Shown here: one piece after another, positions 1 to 5,555 of the stretch | Layout of the letters: each line of letters starts with the position of its first letter | Position numbering within the stretch: the first letter of the stretch is position 1 | DNA from: an uncultured Treponema sp. | Lineage (GTDB): Bacteria > Spirochaetota > Spirochaetia > Treponematales > Treponemataceae | Length of the DNA: 6,222 bases | Direction of reading: 5' to 3' | NCBI GenBank assembly: GCA_937890485.1 | Contig: CALBXN010000201.1 | Location: 1 to 6,222, forward strand | Translations under genes and position numbers: made by a program | Notes under the pieces: generated by a model | Told to the model about the DNA's origin: nothing | The model's input: only the letters and a program-made list of their open reading frames with translations | Database searches by the model: none

Positions 1-55
1 GCTGTTCAAAGCCCAATGTTGCATTTGTTGATTTTGATGTTTTAGTTTTTGCCAT
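1..55 (-). CDS. hsdM: Type I restriction-modification DNA methyltransferase subunit (HsdM-like), N-terminal fragment
   Basis: The start codon is the ATG read on the minus strand at 55-53, and the frame stays open to the window edge. The 18 visible residues are a Lys/Thr/Ser-rich start followed by NATLGFEQ. This resembles the N-terminus of many HsdM proteins, which begin with a short basic tail and an (A)NLGFE-type motif before the helical N-terminal domain. The usual product is an N6-adenine methyltransferase that works with HsdS, and with HsdR for restriction. The catalytic NPPF region lies outside the window and cannot be checked. The start is supported by an AAAGGA Shine-Dalgarno sequence 7 nt upstream and a TATAAT box further up. 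It is co-oriented with the cyclase gene and 57 bp downstream of it, but appears to have its own promoter. The call is reasonable but rests on very few residues. Confidence 0.6.
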   Translation of the reverse strand, partial: MAKTKTSKSTNATLGFEQ

Positions 56-62
56 AGTAATA

Positions 63-68
63 TCCTTT
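63..68 (-). promoter_or_regulatory. Shine-Dalgarno sequence of the hsdM-like gene
   Basis: On the minus strand this reads AAAGGA, with 7 nt to the ATG at 55. It fixes the start of the left-edge gene and contrasts with the SD-less starts elsewhere in the window. Confidence 0.7.
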
Positions 69-86
69 ATGAAATTTGATTTTGTT

Positions 87-95
87 ATTATAACA
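87..95 (-). promoter_or_regulatory. Extended -10 promoter element for the hsdM-like gene
   Basis: On the minus strand this reads TGT-TATAAT, a consensus -10 with an upstream TGn extension. The box ends 31 nt before the ATG, which predicts a leader of about 25 nt containing the SD. A -35 is poorly defined: TTGGTA lies 21 nt upstream of the -10, which is too far, and the hexamer at 17-nt spacing is TAAATA. An extended -10 can compensate for a weak -35. The element lies in the short gap after the cyclase stop codon. Confidence 0.5.
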
Positions 96-112
96 CAAAT
101 AATAATCTATAT

Positions 113-1678
113 TTACCAAGTGTACAATTTTACAGTTTCTGTTTTTCCACGGATTTCAGCATCGGCTACAAATTTTAAGTTAAGGTTTTCTTTTGAAGAA
201 CTTATTTGTTTTGCTGTATTTTCAGAAAGTAATAAATCTGTATTGTAAATTTTACAAAGGGATTCTATTCTACTTGCAGTATTTACAGTATCTCCAATTA
301 CAGTATATTCCATTCGATTCTCTGCTCCAATGTTTCCTGCAAGAACTGAACCTGAATGCAACCCAATTCCAAAAGAGATTTTATAAAATCCTTCTTTTGC
401 AAACTTTTCATTTAGATTTACTAAGGATTTTTTCATTTCGATACAAGCATTGTAGGCATTTAAAGCATGATTTTCTGATTTTACAGGAGCACCAAAAATT
501 GCCATAACTGCATCTCCAATGTATTTATTAATAACACCATGATTATTTGAAATACATTTTCCCATTTGGGTAAAATATTGATTTAACAAACTAACAACTG
601 ACGAAGGCTCCATATTTTCTGACATTGAAGTAAATCCTCGAATATCACAAAACATAACTGTAACATCACAATTTTCGCCACCAAGAGAAATATTTCCACT
701 TAAAAGATGGTCACGTACTTCTGGATCAACAATTTTTCCAAAGGTATCACGGATAAATTCTTTTTCTTTTAAAGATTCTGTCATTTCATTAAAAGTATCA
801 CTTAAAACACCTAATTCATCATTAGAAATATTTTTTACTTTTACAGAATAATCACCTTTTTTGATTTTTTCAGTTCCTTCAGTAAGTTTTTTCAAAGGAA
901 CAGTAAAAACTCGCATAAAAACAATTGTTAATGCAAGAGAACTTACAAAAAGAACAATGGACATTATTATTGTATTCCAATTTATAGGAATCTGATTATT
1001 TATTTGAATTGAAACGAAAGAGGATAAAATAAAAATAATCGGGAAAAGTGAAACTGTAATAAAAAATATGAAAAATAAAAAGTTTAATGAAAATTTCTTA
1101 ACTCCAGGAATTTTTGAAACTTGCCCATTAGGAAAAAGACGAGGCAAAACTGCGCTTCGATTTACTGTTTCTGTTACAAAATAAGAAACAACAAAACTAA
1201 AAATAGCTTCCAGAATATAAAAAACAAAAGAACTAATCAAAATGTATGAAAGATTAATTCCCATAGTTTTTTTTGCATAAATACAAAAAATTATTTCTAA
1301 AAAATAATTTAATATCCAACCAACAATTCCCCACAGAGAAAATTTTAAGGGTAGATTTACTACTTTTTTTGCAACAGTCAAATCATCTTTTGCAAAAAGC
1401 ATAGAAAAACTGTAGCATAAACAAATTAATGATGGAATTGCAAAAACAAGAATAGTTAAAGTATTTATCAACACATCGTTTGAATCAACAAATTCTTTCC
1501 ATTTAATCATATCTTCAGTAAGTGTTACAGGAAAATTCATAGAAATAGGAATCAACTGAGCCATAAAATTTGCAAAAAGAACGCTAGCAAAATAAATAAG
1601 AGAAACTCTAAAGCAATATTTTTTATCAATATTAAATGAAGAAGTAAAATCAGATTTTGATGTAAAATTTTCAGCCAT
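113..1678 (-). CDS. Membrane-bound class III adenylate cyclase (six predicted TM, HAMP, class IIIb catalytic domain)
   Basis: The product is 521 residues, predicted to convert ATP to cAMP at the inner face of the membrane. Numbered from the chosen ATG, about six hydrophobic segments lie at roughly 20-44, 71-96, 112-136, 139-170, 196-226 and 235-258. A HAMP linker (about 255-305; VPLKKLTEGTEKIKKGDY, then DELGVLSDTFNEM) precedes the cyclase homology domain (about 335-505). Catalytic residues are intact: metal-binding Asp345 (FCDIRGFT) and Asp389 (KYIGDAVMAIFG), purine-specifying Lys385 with Thr459 (YTVIGDTVN), and transition-state Asn466 and Arg470 (NTASRIE). The Lys/Thr pair is the class IIIb adenylate-cyclase signature, so cGMP production is unlikely. 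The frame can extend to a TTG at 1744, but that start has no ribosome-binding site and lies upstream of a good promoter, so the ATG at 1678 is preferred. It is divergent from the DUF1295-type gene. What the membrane domain senses is unknown. Confidence 0.92.
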   Translation of the reverse strand: MAENFTSKSDFTSSFNIDKKYCFRVSLIYFASVLFANFMAQLIPISMNFPVTLTEDMIKWKEFVDSNDVLINTLTILVFAIPSLICLCYSFSMLFAKDDLTVAKKVVNLPLKFSLWGIVGWILNYFLEIIFCIYAKKTMGINLSYILISSFVFYILEAIFSFVVSYFVTETVNRSAVLPRLFPNGQVSKIPGVKKFSLNFLFFIFFITVSLFPIIFILSSFVSIQINNQIPINWNTIIMSIVLFVSSLALTIVFMRVFTVPLKKLTEGTEKIKKGDYSVKVKNISNDELGVLSDTFNEMTESLKEKEFIRDTFGKIVDPEVRDHLLSGNISLGGENCDVTVMFCDIRGFTSMSENMEPSSVVSLLNQYFTQMGKCISNNHGVINKYIGDAVMAIFGAPVKSENHALNAYNACIEMKKSLVNLNEKFAKEGFYKISFGIGLHSGSVLAGNIGAENRMEYTVIGDTVNTASRIESLCKIYNTDLLLSENTAKQISSSKENLNLKFVADAEIRGKTETVKLYTW

Positions 1679-1685
1679 AAAAAGA

Positions 1686-1714
1686 ATTATATACAAGAAA
1701 ATACAAGAGAGCAA
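1686..1714 (-). promoter_or_regulatory. Sigma70-like promoter of the adenylate cyclase gene
   Basis: On the minus strand, TTGCTC (1714-1709) is followed by a 17-nt spacer and a perfect TATAAT (1691-1686). The box ends 7 nt before the ATG at 1678, so transcription should start at or next to the A of the start codon. No SD sequence exists between the -10 and the ATG. This implies a leaderless mRNA and argues against the upstream TTG start. Confidence 0.65.
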
Positions 1715-1731
1715 GAAAATATTTTTTCTAC

Positions 1732-1761
1732 TTGTACAAAACAAAAAATCTATATTAAACT
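1732..1761 (+). promoter_or_regulatory. Probable promoter of the DUF1295/Pr6Pr-fprA operon
   Basis: TTGTAC (1732-1737), an 18-nt spacer and TAAACT (1756-1761) end 6 nt before the ATG at 1768, which again predicts a leaderless or nearly leaderless transcript. The -10 matches the consensus at only four of six positions. An overlapping TATATT (1751-1756) is closer to the consensus as a -10, but TTGTAC then lies only 13 nt upstream. No SD is visible before 1768. The promoter stands back-to-back with the cyclase promoter, with 17 bp between the two -35 boxes. Confidence 0.4.
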
Positions 1762-1767
1762 AGAAAT

Positions 1768-3312
1768 ATGAAAGCAAATGAAAAAAGATTTTTAAGTTTT
1801 TTGGTTATTTTAGTTGTATATGTTATTGCAACTGTTGCAGGAATTGCCATTTATAAATATTTAGATGAATCAATTCCATTTTATTGGCGTCTTTTAGTTG
1901 CAGATGTTATTGCAACTATTATCACTTTTGTTTTTAGCGTAATTTTCAAAAACGCATCTGTTTACGATCCATATTGGAGCGTTCAACCGCCAGTAATTTT
2001 GGTAGCTTTTGCAGTTGATAAACAAATTACACCTTTAAGAATACTTTTACTTGTTGCAGTTTTATTTTGGGCAATTAGGCTTACTGCAAACTGGGCATAC
2101 ACATTTAAAGGTTTAGATCATCAAGATTGGCGATACACAATGTTAAAAGAAAAAACTAAGTTCTTTTATCCTATCGTAAATTTTGTTGGAATTCACATGG
2201 TGCCTACTTTGATAGTTTACGCATGTATTCTTCCAGCAGTTTTTGTTTTTCAAAGTGAAATGCCCCTACAATTTTCTTGGATAAATATTTTGTGTTTTGC
2301 ACTTTCAATTTTTGCTGCTACACTTCAAGGAATTGCTGATATTCAAATGCACAAATTTAGAAAAGCAAAAAGCAAAGATTCTTCAAACACATCAAGTTAC
2401 GGCTTTATTCGAGAAGGCTTATGGAAAAATTCCCGTCATCCAAATTATCTTGGAGAAATTTTAATGTGGTGGGGAATTGGACTTTCAGCTTTCTTTGCAA
2501 TGAACAAAAATCCAGTTATGCTTCTTGGAGCCTTTGCAAACACTCTTTTATTTTTATTTATTAGTATTCCATTGGCAGAAGGTCATCAATCAAGAAAAGA
2601 AGGATTTTCACAATACAAAAAGGAAACTAGAATGTTATTACCTATTCCAAAAGGAGAAAAATTTTCTTCAATTATCGTAAAAATTATTTTGATTATAGGA
2701 GTTGTAATTGGAGTTTACGCTTCTTTAATTCAAGAAGGATATTTTAATCCAAGTCATTTCCTATATTACACAATACAAAGCAACATTGAAATTGGAATTA
2801 TAAGTTTGATAACAATTATTTGTTTACTCAGAAAATCAGGGGAAGTACCTAACATTGTTTACGTTTTAAAATTTATTTTTACTGTTGCAATTACTTTAAC
2901 AGGACTTGTTTTTAATTTAATCTTATACCCACAAAGTTTATCTCAGGATTATGTGATAAATCCACTTACTACAGCAAACTTTTTTACACATATTTTTGTA
3001 CCGCTCCTTTCTTTAGTGGACTTTTTTGTCTTTGACTATAAATTGAAAATTACAAAAAAAACATTTATACTAGGATTAATCACTCCTTTAATTTATCTTG
3101 GATTTGTAATGATTTGTACAAAACTTGGAATTACCTTTGGAGGAAACAGATTTGTACCTTACTTCTTCCTAGATTATAGAGTAAATTCTTGTTTCCAAAT
3201 TGGCAACGGAAAAATCGGAGTATTCTATTGGATTATTATTCAAGCCATAATCGTTTGTTTAATAAGTTTAACTTTACTATTCTTTCTTAAAAAGAGAAAA
3301 AAATCTTCATAA
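1768..3312 (+). CDS. Polytopic membrane protein: DUF1295 (steroid 5-alpha-reductase-like) half fused to Pr6Pr/FAR-17a/AIG1-like half
   Basis: The 514 residues are mostly hydrophobic and end in a basic KKRKKSS tail. Residues 1-295 carry the DUF1295 pattern: YDPYW at 66-70, SRHPNYLGE at 222-230, and a closing EGHQSRKEGFSQY...LLPIPK region (271-295). This fold is related to steroid reductases and isoprenylcysteine methyltransferases, which use NADPH or SAM on lipid-like substrates. Residues 300-505 match the Pr6Pr/FAR-17a/AIG1 pattern: YYTIQSN (333-339), TGLVFNLILYP (378-388), FFTHIFVPLLSLVDFFVFD (405-423) and FVPYFFLDY (462-470). Thr335 and His408 sit where human AIG1 has its hydrolase Thr and His, judged by alignment from memory. 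A stand-alone DUF1295 protein is usually about 250-300 residues, so this is a two-domain fusion. The frame is uninterrupted through the junction near residue 300. The fprA gene follows after 15 bp, suggesting co-transcription. The substrate is unknown. Confidence 0.85.
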   Translation: MKANEKRFLSFLVILVVYVIATVAGIAIYKYLDESIPFYWRLLVADVIATIITFVFSVIFKNASVYDPYWSVQPPVILVAFAVDKQITPLRILLLVAVLFWAIRLTANWAYTFKGLDHQDWRYTMLKEKTKFFYPIVNFVGIHMVPTLIVYACILPAVFVFQSEMPLQFSWINILCFALSIFAATLQGIADIQMHKFRKAKSKDSSNTSSYGFIREGLWKNSRHPNYLGEILMWWGIGLSAFFAMNKNPVMLLGAFANTLLFLFISIPLAEGHQSRKEGFSQYKKETRMLLPIPKGEKFSSIIVKIILIIGVVIGVYASLIQEGYFNPSHFLYYTIQSNIEIGIISLITIICLLRKSGEVPNIVYVLKFIFTVAITLTGLVFNLILYPQSLSQDYVINPLTTANFFTHIFVPLLSLVDFFVFDYKLKITKKTFILGLITPLIYLGFVMICTKLGITFGGNRFVPYFFLDYRVNSCFQIGNGKIGVFYWIIIQAIIVCLISLTLLFFLKKRKKSS

Positions 3313-3314
3313 TT

Positions 3315-3323
3315 AAAGGTAGG
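3315..3323 (+). promoter_or_regulatory. Shine-Dalgarno region of fprA
   Basis: AAAGGTAGG lies 4 nt before the ATG at 3328 (8 nt if the AAAGG core is used), inside the 15-bp gap after the preceding stop codon. A strong SD at an operon-internal start fits translation from a polycistronic mRNA. Confidence 0.75.
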
Positions 3324-3327
3324 AAAT

Positions 3328-4479
3328 ATGCAAATTACAAATGAAATAAAATATGTTGGTGTAAACGACCATAAAATTGATTTATTTGAGGGACAGTATG
3401 CTGTACCAAACGGAATGGCGTACAATTCCTATCTTATCATAGACGAAAAAATTGCTGTAATGGATTCCGTTGATCAAAATTTTGGAGATGAATGGATTTC
3501 AAACATAAAAAATGTTATTGGAAACAAATCTCCAGATTTTTTAGTTGTACATCATATGGAAATGGATCATTCTGCAAATATTGCAAAGTTTATGGAAACC
3601 TTCCCAACTGCAAAAATTGTTTCTTCAAAACTTGCCTTTGTAATGATGAAAAATTACTTTGGAACAGATTTTGAAGATAGACAAATTGTTGTGGCAGAAG
3701 GAAGCACTCTTGAACTTGGAAAACACACATTGAATTTTGTTGCAGCCCCAAATGTTCACTGGCCAGAAGTAATTATGTCTTACGAAAGCAGCGAAAAAGT
3801 TTTATTCAGTGCAGACGGTTTTGGAAAATTTGGAGCATTAGATGTTGAAGAAGAATGGGCTTGTGAAGCTCGCCGATATTACTTTGGTATTGTAGGAAAA
3901 TTTGGAGATGCAGTTCAAGCAGTATTAAAAAAACTTGCAGGAATTGAAGTAAAAGTTATCTGCCCTCTCCATGGACCTGTTTTAACAGAAAATCTTGATT
4001 ACTACATAAACCTTTATGACACTTGGTCTTCTTACAGCGTAGAATCAGAAGGAGTTTTTATTGCATACACTTCTGTTTACGGAAACACAAAAAAAGCAGT
4101 TGAAAAATTTGCTGAAATTCTAAAAGCAAAAGGTTGTCCAAAAGTTGCTGTAGCAGACCTTGCCCGTGAAGATATGGCAGAATGTGTAGAAGATGCTTTT
4201 AAATACGGAAAAATTATTTTAGCAACAACAACTTACACAAATGATATTTTTCCATTCATGAAAGATTTTATTCATCACCTAACAGACAGAAATTATCAAA
4301 ACCGAAAAATCGGCTTAATTGAAAATGGAACATGGAATCCACTTGCTGCAAAAGTTATGACAAAGATGTTTGAAAATAGCAAAAATATAACTTTCTGTCC
4401 AACAGTTGTAACTATCAAAACTGCAATGAACGATGAAACTGTAAACGGATTAGAAAAACTTGCAGAAGATATTTTGTAA
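3328..4479 (+). CDS. fprA: FprA-family A-type flavodiiron protein (O2/NO reductase)
   Basis: The 383-residue cytoplasmic protein is predicted to reduce O2 to water and/or NO to N2O, protecting an anaerobe; the usual electron donor in the family is rubredoxin. The N-terminal metallo-beta-lactamase-like domain (about 1-235) keeps all diiron ligands: His76, Glu78, Asp80 and His81 (HMEMDH), His144 (NVHWPE), Asp163 (SADGFG) and His215 (CPLHGP). The C-terminal flavodoxin domain (about 242-383) has the FMN phosphate loop TSVYGNT (247-253) and the TTYTNDIFPFM segment. The protein ends after the flavodoxin domain with no rubredoxin or flavin-reductase extension, so it is class A and near the usual 390-400 residue length. 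The one mild variation is Met instead of the common Pro in the HxExDH motif. A strong SD supports the start. It is the last gene before a strong terminator. O2 versus NO preference cannot be read from the sequence. Confidence 0.96.
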   Translation: MQITNEIKYVGVNDHKIDLFEGQYAVPNGMAYNSYLIIDEKIAVMDSVDQNFGDEWISNIKNVIGNKSPDFLVVHHMEMDHSANIAKFMETFPTAKIVSSKLAFVMMKNYFGTDFEDRQIVVAEGSTLELGKHTLNFVAAPNVHWPEVIMSYESSEKVLFSADGFGKFGALDVEEEWACEARRYYFGIVGKFGDAVQAVLKKLAGIEVKVICPLHGPVLTENLDYYINLYDTWSSYSVESEGVFIAYTSVYGNTKKAVEKFAEILKAKGCPKVAVADLAREDMAECVEDAFKYGKIILATTTYTNDIFPFMKDFIHHLTDRNYQNRKIGLIENGTWNPLAAKVMTKMFENSKNITFCPTVVTIKTAMNDETVNGLEKLAEDIL

Positions 4480-4500
4480 AAACTGAATAAAATTTATTCT

Positions 4501-4570
4501 AAAAAAAAATGCTTTTCGATAAAACAGAAAATGAGAAATTCACTTTTGTTTATCGGGAAGCTTTTTTTTT
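4501..4570. terminator. Bidirectional intrinsic terminator between convergent genes
   Basis: A nine-A run (4501-4509) precedes, and a nine-T run (4562-4570) follows, a long hairpin at 4511-4561. The lower stem pairs GCTTTTCGATAAA with TTTATCGGGAAGC through 13 pairs including two G-T wobbles. The upper stem continues imperfectly (AAAA/TTTT, then TGA/TCA) around a GAAAT loop. The U-tract is present in both orientations, so it can end both fprA and the Aat-like gene, whose stop codon is 14 bp away. Confidence 0.9.
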
Positions 4571-4583
4571 GTAACACAAATTC

Positions 4584-5414
4584 TTACATCAACACAATAG
4601 GTCGTCTTTTGCAGGAAAAATCTACAATTCCGTCTTTTAAGGTTTTATGAAGTGCAAAAAATTCTTCTCTTGAATAAAGTTTGCAACCTAAATCCATTTT
4701 GTAAGGAATGTACATTCCAAAATCCCAGTATTCTAACTTTTTTTCTTTCATAAATTGACAAAGAGCAGCCATTTGAATATTTCCAACATGATTTCGTTTT
4801 CTAAATCCAGAAAGACTTGAATACAAGTGACCATTTCTAAAACCAATTTCACCTGCAACTAATTCGTTAGTAGATTTATCCCAAACTTCCACACTATGAA
4901 TTTTTGTTCCGTATTTTGTAAAAGCTCCATTGTGAATTTGCCTAAAGGATTCAACTAATTTAGGAAAAAGCCAAGTATCTTTATATGTTTCTAAAAGACC
5001 TTGAACACATCCTTCAAAATCTTCATCGATAGAAAATTCAAGATTATCACAATACTTTGACAATTTTTTTGAAAAATGCGCTTCCGAAAGTTTCAAGATT
5101 GCTCGTTCTTTATGATGTTTAATTAGCAAAAGTTCTTTTAAGGGAAAATCTTCAATATCTTCTATAAAATTACCCAAATCATTTGCCATTGGAAAATATC
5201 CCTTATAACAAACTGCATCAATCCACTCTGGCGAAAAATCAAAAGAATAACAAAATTCACTTTCTGGCTCGTAAAGAAAGGATTCTAAATTATCCAAATC
5301 TTTTTCCGTTTGAATAAATCCAGAACCATAAACATCAGTTAAAAATTCCAAAAAATAAGGAAAAACTTCTTGCCAAAAGGTATCACAAATAGAAGAAGAT
5401 TCGCTTGTATCCAT
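4584..5414 (-). CDS. Divergent leucyl/phenylalanyl-tRNA--protein transferase (Aat)-like protein
   Basis: The 276-residue product aligns with Aat over most of its length. Numbered from the ATG: SPEWIDAVCYKGYFPM (61-76) matches the LSPxxLxxAYxxGIFPW region; RAILKLSEAHFSKKLSK (104-120) matches the RAVLxxxxLHVSRSLRK region; DTW (146-148), HSVEVW (173-178), the GEIGFRNG block (188-195), LGCKL and REEFFAL follow in order. Classical Aat moves Leu or Phe from tRNA to an N-terminal Lys or Arg, marking proteins for ClpAP. Here the WWSPDPR block is missing, the catalytic DCQ is DFG (231-233), and the Glu of GESMFS aligns with Leu (SSLSGF, 199-204). Activity or substrate may therefore differ. I call it Aat-like and give no symbol. 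The frame extends two codons to a TTG at 5420, but that lies inside the promoter-to-ATG interval, so the ATG at 5414 is preferred. It appears monocistronic. Confidence 0.78.
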   Translation of the reverse strand: MDTSESSSICDTFWQEVFPYFLEFLTDVYGSGFIQTEKDLDNLESFLYEPESEFCYSFDFSPEWIDAVCYKGYFPMANDLGNFIEDIEDFPLKELLLIKHHKERAILKLSEAHFSKKLSKYCDNLEFSIDEDFEGCVQGLLETYKDTWLFPKLVESFRQIHNGAFTKYGTKIHSVEVWDKSTNELVAGEIGFRNGHLYSSLSGFRKRNHVGNIQMAALCQFMKEKKLEYWDFGMYIPYKMDLGCKLYSREEFFALHKTLKDGIVDFSCKRRPIVLM

Positions 5415-5421
5415 AGACAAA

Positions 5422-5450
5422 ATTATAGGATTCTAAACAAAGGTAGTCAA
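5422..5450 (-). promoter_or_regulatory. Near-consensus sigma70 promoter of the Aat-like gene
   Basis: On the minus strand, TTGACT (5450-5445), a 17-nt spacer and a perfect TATAAT (5427-5422) end exactly 7 nt before the ATG at 5414. There is no SD sequence, so the transcript is predicted to be leaderless. This is the strongest promoter match in the window. It lies outside the half-site array over the neighbouring XRE-like gene, so it may escape that control. Confidence 0.75.
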
Positions 5451-5476
5451 GGATGAGAGGGGAGAGAAACATGCAA

Positions 5477-5555
5477 TTGTGATACATTCGCATATTGACA
5501 TATATCACAATATAATATACATTGTGATATATGAAAACTTTACAACCTATCACAA
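5477..5555. promoter_or_regulatory. Mirror-symmetric four-half-site operator over the XRE-like gene promoter and start
   Basis: Four 8-bp half-sites are present: TTGTGATA (5477-5484), TATCACAA (5503-5510), TTGTGATA (5522-5529) and TATCACAA (5548-5555). Half-sites 1-2 and 3-4 each form TTGTGATA-N18-TATCACAA. Half-sites 2-3 extend to a perfect 13-bp inverted repeat (5499-5511 and 5521-5533) with a 9-nt spacer. All four share one dyad centre at 5516. They cover the -35, the -10, the ATG and the first eight codons of the gene. The natural reading is a binding array for the encoded HTH protein, that is autorepression. The binding protein itself is inferred. Confidence 0.75.
5495..5523 (+). promoter_or_regulatory. 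Promoter of the XRE-like regulator gene
   Basis: A perfect TTGACA (5495-5500), a 17-nt spacer and TACATT (5518-5523) end 7 nt before the ATG at 5531, giving the same leaderless geometry as the other promoters. A perfect TATAAT at 5511-5516 lacks a -35 at workable spacing, but used alone it would still place the start within about 8 nt of the ATG. Both versions are embedded in the operator array. Confidence 0.6.

Noticed and set aside
193..507. Plus-strand open frame of 104 codons inside the cyclase gene
   Set aside because: It is antisense to conserved cyclase-domain codons, has low-complexity composition and shows no recognisable domain.
1679..1744. N-terminal extension of the cyclase to a TTG start (22 extra residues)
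   Set aside because: There is no SD before the TTG, and a good promoter whose -10 lies between the TTG and the ATG would start transcription at the ATG.
3240..3425. Minus-strand 61-codon frame across the DUF1295/fprA junction
   Set aside because: It overlaps two well-supported genes in antisense, with no motif.
5415..5420. TTG start two codons upstream of the Aat-like ATG
   Set aside because: It lies between the consensus -10 and the predicted transcription start, so it would not be on the mRNA.
5511..5516. TATAAT as the main -10 of the XRE-like gene
   Set aside because: The TTGACA would be only 10 nt upstream and no other -35 fits; it is kept only as an alternative.
5477..5530. CRP-type sites (TGTGA-N6-TCACA), tempting because a cyclase is nearby
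   Set aside because: The half-sites resemble TGTGA/TCACA, but the gaps are 11 and 18 nt between octamers in the wrong geometry, and the cyclase is several kb away.
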